46,873 nt of DNA from Deinococcus sp. (GTDB lineage: Bacteria; Deinococcota; Deinococci; Deinococcales; Deinococcaceae). Below the pieces are notes generated by a model, which did not search any database, was not told where the DNA came from, and saw only the letters and a list, made by a program, of their open reading frames with translations. The stretch is from the NCBI RefSeq assembly GCF_018260555.1, contig NZ_JAGLBB010000017.1, positions 1 to 46,873 on the forward strand, read 5' to 3'. A program made the translations under genes and the position numbers. This document shows, piece after piece, positions 1 through 7,930 of the stretch; within the stretch, counting starts at the first letter, position 1, and each line of letters begins with the position of its first letter.

Positions 1-654
1 AGACACCGAATGACATGCTCGACCCGCAGGCGGGTCGACGCCAGTTCCCGGTTCTGCTGACGCTGTTCAGGGGTCAGGGGCGCGTTCTTCGTCGCTTTGT
101 GAGGTGTCACCGAGTGACCGTGGTGTCGCCGAATGCCCTGGTAGCCGGCGTCGCCGATCAGCGGCGTCTTTGGATGGATCTGGACGCCCGACTGCCGGAA
201 CAGGGTGAGGTCATGCATGGATCCGAAGGCGGTGGCGACGCACAGGATCAAGCGGGTAGACACGTCGATCATGACCTGCGTTTTCAGGGTGTGTCGTTTC
301 TTCTTGCCGCTGTACCAGCGGCGTTGCTTGCTGGTGGGCCGCTCACAGGGGGTTTCGGTGGCATCCACGGCGATGATCTGAAAGACGTCCTTTTCCTGTT
401 TGAGGCTCTTGCGGCCAGGAAGTCGGAACGTTCCGCTCCCGATCAGGGCGGTTTCGACGCGTTCCACCGTGCGCTGCACAGTGGTTTCGTGAATGTTCCA
501 GTCGTGGCCGAGGTGAGCAAAAGTGCGGTATTCCCGCCAGAATTCGAGTGTGAGGAGGAGTTGTTCAGCCGCGTTGAGAGCGGGAGGTCGACCAGACTTT
601 TTCTTGGAGCAAGAGTTTCCACGCCTGTTGGAGTCGTGTGCCACACGACGTCAT
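1..654 (-). pseudogene. IS5-family transposase, partial and probably frameshifted
   Basis: The minus strand encodes the catalytic part of a DDE transposase of the IS5 superfamily (DDE_Tnp_4 type). The main frame reads from a GTG at 644 to the window edge. It contains an HTH-like start (SGRPPALNAAEQLLL, WREYRTFAHLGHDW), then AVDATETPCERP with the first Asp, GDAGYQGI with the second Asp, and RLRVEHVIR with the catalytic Glu, so the DDE triad is intact. About 30-50 C-terminal residues are lost off the window. The usual N-terminal piece is not in the same frame: a matching fragment (TRLQQAWKLLLQE) lies one frame away, from the ATG at 654, and another (VLTDVSPSA) lies further upstream in the third frame. 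The shift occurs at an A-rich run near 605. Either the copy is decayed, which I favour because two shifts are needed and the N-terminus looks shortened, or it uses programmed frameshifting. Confidence 0.75.
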
Positions 655-934
655 GAGGGCGCGCAGACGGAGAAACGTCGGTCAGCACGTCATTCTTTCC
701 GTTGCATCCTGGAGGGGATTGTTGGCCGTGACAAGCCGTTCTCAGCCTGAACAGCCCGGAGACAAGCATCTGGGGGTCGAACATCGAGAAGGCGAGAGAC
801 GCCGGATGTCGTGTGGTGCGGGGCGCAGGGAATAGATACGCGCAGAATGCTGTGCTGACCGATGAAAATCCGTGTAGGGCCGTGATCGGCAGCGTTCTGG
901 AAGGCATCTCGTGCCGCCTGGAAACTCTTGACAA
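655..934. other. Gene-free spacer beside the transposase
   Basis: No open frame here shows family resemblance or codon bias like the neighbours. The part up to about 740 probably still belongs to the 5' end of the insertion sequence, since the fragment VLTDVSPSA encoded near 660-690 on the minus strand resembles the N-terminus of such transposases. I could not define the terminal inverted repeat of the element. Confidence 0.4.
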
Positions 935-1060
935 CCCGGAAGGGCACCGGGTTGCCAGCGCCACGTCCGGAACCCGCTTCGGCTCCCACTCGCTTCGCTC
1001 GGATTGAACGGTCCGTGCAGCCCATTCAACCGGAGTTCGTGTAACTTGCGCTTCACTGAT
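935..1060 (-). repeat. Family A small repeat, diverged copy
   Basis: Read on the minus strand it has the order found in other copies: an ACTCCGGTTGAATGG arm, a loop, the matching CCGTTCAATCCGAGCG arm, GAGTGGGAG, then GCGGGTTCCGGACGTGG. It is closest to the copy at 18577-18716. It lies downstream of the response regulator's neighbourhood, between that gene and the broken transposase. Confidence 0.6.
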
Positions 1061-1183
1061 AATCCGGAACATCACCGTGGTGCTTACTCCACTCCTGGAA
1101 TCCGCTTCTCTCCCGCTCACTCAGCCGCGCGTTTTTTGCAATTCCGTGCCCTTTGCACCGTTCAAAGCTGGCCGGTGGTCTGT

Positions 1184-1891
1184 TCAGGAGGGCGGTTGCT
1201 GCGCCCGGTACAGCTTCGCGGGGCGGCCCGCCTGCCCGTACTGATGGTCGAGCTGGGCGGCCCCGCTGCGCACGAGGTGTTCAAGGTAACGCCACGCGGT
1301 GACGCGGCTGAGGCTGACCTGCTCGCCGATGTCCTCGGCACTGACGGGGTGCGGAGCGTCCCGCAGGGCCTGGGTGACGCGTTCGAGGGTATTCGGGTCA
1401 ATGCCGCGCGGCAGGCTGGACAGGCCCGGACTGAGGCCCAGCAGGCGGTCCAGGCGGCCCTGGTCGAGACGGCCCTGGTTTACGTGGCCCGGCTGCGCGT
1501 GGTGGCGGGCGCGGTGGCGGGCCAGCAGGTCGTTCAGGCGCGCACCCGTGAACGGTTTGATCAGGTAGTCGAACGCTCCGTGCGCGAGCGCGAGGCGTAC
1601 GCTGGCCTCGTCGTCGGCGGCGGTGATCAGGGCCACGTCGGTGGTCAGACCCTGGGCACGCCAATGACGCAGCAGGCCCAGGCCGCTGCCGTCGGGCAGG
1701 TGCACGTCCAGCAGGATCAGGTCGGGGGTCAGGGCGCGGGCCAGGGCGTCGGCCTGCGCGCAGGTGGCGGCGCTGCCGACCACATGCACGTCCGGGTCGC
1801 GCTCCAGCAGGTCACGGTTCACGCGGGCGACCCGTAGGTCGTCCTCGACCAGCAGGACCCGGGTGGGGGCGGGCGCGGCGGCTGGGGTCAT
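1184..1891 (-). CDS. Response regulator, CitB/DcuR/TctD-like
   Basis: A 235-residue two-component regulator with an N-terminal receiver domain (about 11-125) and a C-terminal helix-turn-helix (about 175-230). The receiver shows the acidic pair in VLLVEDD (residues 17-18), the phosphoacceptor in LILLDVHLPDGSG (Asp62) and the conserved Lys in DYLIKPF (Lys112). The C-terminal part (VSAEDIGEQVSLSRVTAWRYLEHL, then QYGQAGRPAKLY) is the DNA-binding domain typical of CitB/DcuR/DpiA regulators, which control uptake and use of C4-dicarboxylates or citrate. Its ATG overlaps the kinase stop codon by four bases (ATGA, 1888-1891), so the two are translationally coupled. The tripartite carboxylate transporter is divergent from the pair, so control of tctCBA is the likely job. 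The family is clear; the target is inferred. Confidence 0.9.
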   Translation of the reverse strand: MTPAAAPAPTRVLLVEDDLRVARVNRDLLERDPDVHVVGSAATCAQADALARALTPDLILLDVHLPDGSGLGLLRHWRAQGLTTDVALITAADDEASVRLALAHGAFDYLIKPFTGARLNDLLARHRARHHAQPGHVNQGRLDQGRLDRLLGLSPGLSSLPRGIDPNTLERVTQALRDAPHPVSAEDIGEQVSLSRVTAWRYLEHLVRSGAAQLDHQYGQAGRPAKLYRAQQPPS

Positions 1892-3594
1892 GGGTAATCT
1901 CCGGCAGCGTACGGGGTGGGGTCGGCGGGGTCGCCGGTGGGGGGGCCGGGCGTCTGCGCGACAGGAAACAGGTGGGGGCGCAGCGGGGTGGGCAGCGGCA
2001 GGCTCAGCACGAACACGGTCCGCCCGGCCCGGCAGGTGTGGCGCAGTTCGCCGCCCAGAGCGTGCAGGCGCACTGTGACGCCGTGCAGGCCGTAGCCGCG
2101 CCCCTCGCCCTTGGTGCTCACGCCGCGCTCGAACAGGCGGGTACTCAGGTGCGGGGGCACGCCGGGGCCGCTGTCCTCGACCTCGATCTGCATGCCCTCA
2201 GGGTCCTCTCCGATCAGGACCGTGACCTGTCCGGGCTGGCCCCCCAGGGCCTCGAAGGCGTTGCCAGTCAGGTTGCCCACGGCGCTGACCAGCGTGTCGG
2301 CGTGCCGTTCCCAGATGGGGCCCAGGCTGCTGCCCTCGGCCACCTGGAAATCAATGCCGAGTTCCTGCGCCCTTTCGCGCTTCCCTGCCAGCAGGGCCAC
2401 CAGCCGGGGCACCTGCACGTCGCGCAGCAGTTCCCGGAACTGAGAGTCGGCATGAATCTCGGCGTTCAGGACGCGTAGGGCCTCTTCACTCCGTCCCAGT
2501 TGCAGCAGGCCGGACAGAACGTGCAGGCGATTTTGATACTCGTGTGTCTGGGCGCGCAGCACGTCCACGAAGCCGCGTGCGTGCGTGAGTTCCTCGGCCA
2601 GGGCCAGCGCCTCGGCGCGGTCGCGGAAACCAGCCACGAATCCGCCGCCATCCAGCGGTTCGAGGTTCACCAGGACCGGCTGACCGCGCAAGGTCAGTTC
2701 GAGGTTCTGGTGGCGGCCCGGTGCGGCGGGGTCAGTCAGGCGGGCCAGTTCAGGCCACAGCTGCGACAGCGGGGCGTGGTCGGGGCGGCCCAGCATGCTC
2801 GCGGCGCGGTCACTGCTGAGCGTGACCTGACCGGCAGCGTTCACGGCCAGCACGCCCTCACGCAGCGCTGCCAGGACGGCCCGCTGCTCGCTGACCATCG
2901 CGGCGATCTGTTCGGGTTCCAGATTCAGGATCTCGGCCCGCAGGCGCCGGGCGGCCCACACGGCCCCCAGGGTGCCCAGGGCCAACGCCAGCACGAACCA
3001 TGGCAGCAGGCTAACGAGCGCGCCCAGGACCAGGTGCCACACCTGCGGCATCAGGTACCCGGTGCTGACCACGCCCACCACGCGCCCGCCACGCACGCCG
3101 CCTGCCCAGATGGGCGCTTTACCGCGCACGCTCAGGCCCAGGCTGCCGCGCGCCACGCTGACGACTTCCTGTCCCGCCAGCGGCAGGACGTTGTCACCGC
3201 CTTCCATGGGTTTGCCCAGCCGCTCGGGCAGCGGGTGCGCCAGCCGCACGCCCCGCCGGTCCCCAACCACAATGAAATCGGCTTCGACCTCGGCGCGCAG
3301 GGCGTTCACGCGGGCGTTCAGGGCGGCGTCCGGCGCGGCGCGGGTCGCTCCGGCGATCACGTCCGGAAGGCGCGACATGATGCGGCTGGCTGTCATGGCG
3401 CGCTCCCCCAGGCGTTCGCGGGCCTCGGTGTACAGTTGCGCGGTCTGCACGGCGACCAGCAGCAGCGTCATGGCGCACAGCACCAGCAGGTGCAGCCGCA
3501 CGAGGCGGCCCTGCAGGTCAGGGCGTCGGGAGAACACAGCCATCGGTACCCGCGATTCTAGGCGGCGGGCGGGCGCGGGGCCGGTTGTGTTCAT
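1888..3594 (-). CDS. Sensor histidine kinase, CitA/DcuS family
   Basis: A membrane kinase of about 568 residues. It has a first membrane helix (LVRLHLLVLCAMTLLLVAVQ), a periplasmic PAS-like sensor region with IVVGDRRGVRLAHP and GLSVRGKAPIW, a second helix (ALVSLLPWFVLALALGTLGA), and a cytoplasmic PAS domain (ERAVLAALREGVLAVNAAG on the reading strand is close to the usual start of this domain). The phosphoacceptor box is AQTHEYQNRLHVLSGL (His near residue 350), the CitA/DcuS form. The GHKL ATPase follows, with GNLTGNAFEAL, DSGPGVPP and GRGYGLHG. Such kinases sense dicarboxylates or citrate outside the cell and phosphorylate the partner regulator, here the overlapping downstream gene. The start is uncertain: I give the ATG at 3594, but the ATG at 3543 (MAVFSRRPD) fits the membrane topology equally well, and neither has a strong ribosome binding site. 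Confidence 0.88.
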   Translation of the reverse strand: MNTTGPAPARRLESRVPMAVFSRRPDLQGRLVRLHLLVLCAMTLLLVAVQTAQLYTEARERLGERAMTASRIMSRLPDVIAGATRAAPDAALNARVNALRAEVEADFIVVGDRRGVRLAHPLPERLGKPMEGGDNVLPLAGQEVVSVARGSLGLSVRGKAPIWAGGVRGGRVVGVVSTGYLMPQVWHLVLGALVSLLPWFVLALALGTLGAVWAARRLRAEILNLEPEQIAAMVSEQRAVLAALREGVLAVNAAGQVTLSSDRAASMLGRPDHAPLSQLWPELARLTDPAAPGRHQNLELTLRGQPVLVNLEPLDGGGFVAGFRDRAEALALAEELTHARGFVDVLRAQTHEYQNRLHVLSGLLQLGRSEEALRVLNAEIHADSQFRELLRDVQVPRLVALLAGKRERAQELGIDFQVAEGSSLGPIWERHADTLVSAVGNLTGNAFEALGGQPGQVTVLIGEDPEGMQIEVEDSGPGVPPHLSTRLFERGVSTKGEGRGYGLHGVTVRLHALGGELRHTCRAGRTVFVLSLPLPTPLRPHLFPVAQTPGPPTGDPADPTPYAAGDYP

Positions 3595-3749
3595 TGTGTT
3601 CACGCCTGTGCGTTCCGTAAGCGCAGTGTGGCGTGCTGAGCGCACCAAACGTCTTGTCGTGAAGGCCGGGCGAGGATAGGGTAGCCGGGTACCCACAACC
3701 CAGACCGGCTGCCCACCCGAAGCGGCAGCCCACCCCCCGGAGGTCCACC

Positions 3750-4700
3750 ATGAACGTGAAAACTGCTGCCCTTGCCCTGTCCGTCCTCCTGAGTACCGCC
3801 GCCCCCGCCACCGCGCAGAACCTGAACCTACGCGTCATGGCCCCCGCCAGCCCTGGCGGCGGTTGGGACCAGACCAGCCGCGCGCTTCAGACCGTCATGC
3901 AGGATGAGGGCATCGCCAAGCCCGTGCAAGTGTTCAACGTGCCCGGCGCGGGCGGCACCATCGGCCTGGCGCAGCTGTACAACAGCCGGGGCGACGGGAA
4001 TCTCCTGATGACCATGGGACTCGTGATGGTCGGCGCGATCCAGACGAACAGCTCCAAGGTGGACCTGAGCCGCGTGACGCCCATTGCCCGTCTGACCGGC
4101 GAGTACGAGGTCATCGTGGTGCCCGCCAGCAGCCCCCACAAGACGCTGGCTGACCTGGCAGCCGCCTGGAAGGCAAACCCGGCGCTGGCCTTCGCCGGGG
4201 GCAGTGCCGGCGGCACCGATCACATGCTCGTCGGTCTGTTCGCCAAGGCGGCGGGCGTGGACACCAGGAAGATGAACTATGTGCCGTTCAGCGGCGGCGG
4301 AGAGACCCTGGCGGCCGTGCTGGGCAACCAGGTCGCGGCGGGTGTCGCCGGGTACGGCGAGTTCGAGGCACAGATCAAGGCTGGCAAACTGCGCGCCCTG
4401 GGCATCAGCGCCGCCAAGGCGCAGACGGGAATCCCGGTGCCCACCATGAAATCGCAGGGCTTTAACGTGGACCTTGCCAACTGGCGCGGCATCGTCGCTC
4501 CGCCCGGCATCAGCGGCAGCCAGAAGGCCACGCTGGTCAGCGCCATGGACAAACTTCACGCCAGCAAGGCCTGGAAGGACACCCTGAAGACCCGCAACTG
4601 GACGGACCTGTACATGAGCGGCAGCCGGTTCGACGTGTTCCTTAAACTCGAAGCGGTCCGCACCCGAGAGATTCTGAAAGACATCGGTCTGGTCAAGTAA
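3750..4700 (+). CDS. tctC: Tripartite tricarboxylate transporter substrate-binding protein
   Basis: A 316-residue secreted binding protein of the Bug/TctC family. A Sec signal peptide ends at about residue 22 (TAAPATAQ-NLNL). The mature protein opens with the family signature MAPASPGGGWDQTSR, which forms part of the carboxylate-binding loop, and continues with NVPGAGGTIGL and AGGSAGGTDHM. It should deliver a tricarboxylate or related organic acid to TctA/TctB. The start is set by a good ribosome binding site (GGAGG, 8 bases upstream). The two-component system lies divergent, about 155 bp away. A family A repeat and 249 bp separate it from tctB, so the binding protein may be expressed at a different level from the membrane subunits. 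The substrate cannot be read from the sequence. Confidence 0.93.
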   Translation: MNVKTAALALSVLLSTAAPATAQNLNLRVMAPASPGGGWDQTSRALQTVMQDEGIAKPVQVFNVPGAGGTIGLAQLYNSRGDGNLLMTMGLVMVGAIQTNSSKVDLSRVTPIARLTGEYEVIVVPASSPHKTLADLAAAWKANPALAFAGGSAGGTDHMLVGLFAKAAGVDTRKMNYVPFSGGGETLAAVLGNQVAAGVAGYGEFEAQIKAGKLRALGISAAKAQTGIPVPTMKSQGFNVDLANWRGIVAPPGISGSQKATLVSAMDKLHASKAWKDTLKTRNWTDLYMSGSRFDVFLKLEAVRTREILKDIGLVK

Positions 4701-4710
4701 CGTCAAGTCA

Positions 4711-4845
4711 TACGGATTCCGGTTGATTCGGTGCAGTTCTGAATCAATCCGTGCAGACGCGAGTGGGAACAGCAGACGCCCCTTCGCGGTATGGAGCCGC
4801 AAACGGTGTCGTCCCGACTGTGGCGCAGTGGAGCGCAGTCCGTAT
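4711..4845 (+). repeat. Family A small repeat between tctC and tctB
   Basis: It begins TACGGATTCCGGTTGATTCG and contains the stem GGTTGATTC/GAATCAATC around GGTGCAGTTCT. It ends with TGTGGCGCAGTGGAGCG and AGTCCGTAT. It starts 10 bases after the tctC stop and lies inside what would otherwise be a tctCBA operon. Confidence 0.85.
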
Positions 4846-4949
4846 AACACCGACTTTTCAGCGATCCGGGCGGCGGCGGGTTTCCTTCGCGCCGCCCGGC
4901 TTACTGTACCTGTCTCCCCTCTCCAGGGTCTCCACACGAGGTTCGATTC

Positions 4950-5486
4950 ATGTCTGATTCCACCGTTCCCCCCATCCCACCTGCTCCCGCGGCTCCTTCC
5001 GAGCGGCGCGGCCTGAGCGTCCCGGATCTGCTGGTCGCCCTGGGCGTGGTGCTGCTGGGCGCGCTGCTTCTGGCCGGCACCCTGCGGATTCCGTTCGGGA
5101 TCAATGCTGTGGTCGGCCCGCGCGTGGTTCCGCTGATCGTGTCGGTCGGCACGTTGCTGCTGGGCACCCTGCTGACCGTGAACGTCCTGCGCGGCGGCCG
5201 CGCCGAACCGGCCGCCGAGGAGGACACCGACCCGGACGCCCAGCCCGACCTGCGCCAGCCGGGACTCATCCTGGGCGGGTTCCTGCTGGGCGCCGCTCTA
5301 CTACAACCACTGGGATTCGTGATCGGCACAGCCCTGATGTACTTCAGCGTGGGGTTCGCGTTCGGTGAACGGCGCGCGCCGTTACTGGCAGGGGTGGCGC
5401 TCGCTGTGGCACTCGTCACGTATGTGGTGTTCACGCGCGGCCTGGGCCTGACCCTCCCGGCCGGCCTGCTCAGGGGCGTGCTGTGA
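4950..5486 (+). CDS. tctB: Tripartite tricarboxylate transporter small membrane subunit TctB
   Basis: A 178-residue membrane protein with four predicted helices: VPDLLVALGVVLLGALLLAG near 24-43, a second near 60-80 (VVPLIVSVGTLLLGTLL), then two C-terminal helices (LILGGFLLGAALLQ and LLAGVALAVALVTYVVF). A charged linker (EEDTDPDAQPDLRQ) joins the two halves. This is the layout of the TctB subunit. Its stop overlaps the GTG start of tctA by four bases (GTGA, 5483-5486), so the two membrane subunits are coupled. Its sequence is poorly conserved in general; identity rests on topology and on position between tctC and tctA. Confidence 0.88.
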   Translation: MSDSTVPPIPPAPAAPSERRGLSVPDLLVALGVVLLGALLLAGTLRIPFGINAVVGPRVVPLIVSVGTLLLGTLLTVNVLRGGRAEPAAEEDTDPDAQPDLRQPGLILGGFLLGAALLQPLGFVIGTALMYFSVGFAFGERRAPLLAGVALAVALVTYVVFTRGLGLTLPAGLLRGVL

Positions 5487-6976
5487 TAGAGGCCGTCACA
5501 TCCCTGCTCGCGGGCTTCGAGACAGCGCTGACACCCCTGAACCTGCTGTGGGCGCTGATCGGCGTGACGCTGGGCACCCTGGTAGGCGTGCTGCCCGGCA
5601 TCGGTCCGGCCCTGACGGTCGCGCTCCTGCTACCCGTCACGGCGAAACTCCCGCCCGTGAGTGCGTTCATCATGTTCGCCGGGATCTACTACGGCGGTAT
5701 GTTCGGGGGCAGCACCACCAGCATCCTGCTGAACACGCCCGGCGAGAGCAGTTCGATCATCACGGCGCTTGAGGGGAACAAGATGGCCCGCAAGGGGCGC
5801 GCGGCCGCCGCACTGGCCACGGCCGCCATAGGGTCGTTCGTGGCCGGAACCATCGGCACCATCCTGCTCACCTTCGCCGCGCCCGCCATCGCTGACGTGG
5901 CCGTCATGATTCCGCCCAGCGCCAAGTTCGCGCTGATCATGCTGGCGTTCGTCACTATCAGCGCCACCTTCGGTGCGTCCCCGCTGCGCGGCCTGATCAG
6001 CCTCTTTCTGGGCCTCAGCATCGGGTTGATCGGGACCGACCTGCAAAGCGGGCAGGCGCGCTTCACCCTGGGCCGCCCGGAACTGCTCGACGGGATCGAG
6101 TTCGTCACGGTCGTGATCGGTCTGTTCGCTGTGGGTGAAACGCTATTCGTTGCCAGCCGCCTTCGTAAGGACAAGGCCAACGTCATCAAACTGGACGGCA
6201 ATGCCAGCATGACCCGTGAGGACTGGCGGCGCTCCTGGAAACCCTGGCTGCGCGGCACGGCCCTGGGCTTCCCGTTCGGCGCCATCCCCGCCGGCGGCGC
6301 CGAGATTCCCACGTTCCTGTCGTACACCCTGGAACGCCGATTGAGCAAACACCCGGAAGAATTCGGAAAGGGCGCCATCGAGGGCGTCGCCGGACCGGAG
6401 GCCGCGAACAACGCGAGCGCGGCGGGCGTGCTCGTACCGCTGCTGACCCTGGGGCTGCCCACGAGCGCCACCGCCGCCATCCTGCTCGCCGCGTTTCAGC
6501 AGTACGGACTGCAACCGGGGCCGCTGCTGTTCGTCACGAACGGCGAGCTCGTGTGGGGCCTGATCGCCAGCCTGTACATCGGGAACGTCATGCTGCTCGC
6601 CCTGAACCTGCCCCTGGCCCCCGTATGGGCGCGGCTGCTGCTGATCCCCCGTCCGTTCCTGTACGCCGGAATCCTGGTCTTTTCCACGGTTGGCGTGTAC
6701 TCACTAAACAACTCTGTCTTCGACCTGATTCTGCTCGCCATCTTCGGCGTGATCGGGTACGGCATGCGCCGCTTCGACTTCCCGGTCACGCCGGCCATCA
6801 TCGGCGTGATCCTCGGCCCGGTCGCGGAAAGCCAGTTCCGCACAGCGCTGCAACAGAGTAACGGCGACCCCACCATCTTTCTGCAGAGCCCCCTGACGGT
6901 CTGCATCCTGCTGACCGCCCTGGCTGCCCTGATCGTCCCGGCTATCCTGAAAGCCCGAGCGCCCCGCCGTGTTTGA
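5483..6976 (+). CDS. tctA: Tripartite tricarboxylate transporter large membrane subunit TctA
   Basis: A 497-residue integral membrane protein that forms the transport path of the TctABC secondary transporter. The conserved TctA motif appears near the N-terminus (GTLVGVLPGIGPALTVALLLP), followed by GIYYGGMFGGSTTSILLNTPG, and again in the second half (EIPTFLSYTLERRL, GPEAANNASAAGVLVPLLTLGLP). Length and motif order match complete family members. The start is GTG at 5483, overlapping the tctB stop. A bidirectional terminator follows at 7038-7072. No truncation is seen. Confidence 0.94.
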   Translation: MIEAVTSLLAGFETALTPLNLLWALIGVTLGTLVGVLPGIGPALTVALLLPVTAKLPPVSAFIMFAGIYYGGMFGGSTTSILLNTPGESSSIITALEGNKMARKGRAAAALATAAIGSFVAGTIGTILLTFAAPAIADVAVMIPPSAKFALIMLAFVTISATFGASPLRGLISLFLGLSIGLIGTDLQSGQARFTLGRPELLDGIEFVTVVIGLFAVGETLFVASRLRKDKANVIKLDGNASMTREDWRRSWKPWLRGTALGFPFGAIPAGGAEIPTFLSYTLERRLSKHPEEFGKGAIEGVAGPEAANNASAAGVLVPLLTLGLPTSATAAILLAAFQQYGLQPGPLLFVTNGELVWGLIASLYIGNVMLLALNLPLAPVWARLLLIPRPFLYAGILVFSTVGVYSLNNSVFDLILLAIFGVIGYGMRRFDFPVTPAIIGVILGPVAESQFRTALQQSNGDPTIFLQSPLTVCILLTALAALIVPAILKARAPRRV

Positions 6977-7037
6977 AAAAGCTTCCGGGTGACCGCTCAT
7001 GAACGTTTTTCAAGCCGGGTCTCTCGCATGCACACAG

Positions 7038-7072
7038 AAGCGCCCCCGACCGTCCTGGCCGGGGGCGCTTTC
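7038..7072. terminator. Bidirectional terminator between tctA and sodA
   Basis: An 11-bp perfect stem (AAGCGCCCCCG / CGGGGGCGCTT) with an 11-base loop. It has T after the plus-strand arm and A before it, so it can serve both converging genes, tctA on plus and sodA on minus. Confidence 0.8.
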
Positions 7073-7088
7073 TGGCGCTTGGGGGGGA

Positions 7089-7712
<624 letters not shown>

Positions 7713-7916
7713 GATGAGCTCCTTTACAGGCCGGGTGAGCGGTCCCGCACGGTGCGGGCCGTTCCCGGCGACCGCTGTGTATCTTACCTGCCGCGCCGCC
7801 GAGCGGAGGCCCGACCGGTTAAGGCGGACTTCATGTTAGCCGGAAGGTGCCGGGCACTGACCAGTGCGCCCCAACTGGGGACACGCACTGCGAGCGTGCG
7901 GGTCTGGTAAATGCTC

Positions 7917-7922
7917 TAGCAT
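7917..7922 (+). promoter_or_regulatory. -10 box, possible leaderless start of the ClC gene
   Basis: TAGCAT lies 8 bases before the ATG at 7931, the spacing expected if transcription starts at or next to the start codon. No ribosome binding site is visible and no clear -35 was found. Confidence 0.4.
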
Positions 7923-7930
7923 GGCCGCTA

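Noticed and set aside
4936..4952. tRNA-like GGTTCGATTC sequence
   Set aside because: No acceptor or anticodon arms surround it; it lies just before the tctB start codon.
6968..7018. TTGAAAAA...TTTTTCAA inverted pair as the tctA terminator
   Set aside because: The loop is over 30 bases and the stem is AT-only. The GC-rich hairpin at 7038-7072 is a much better terminator.
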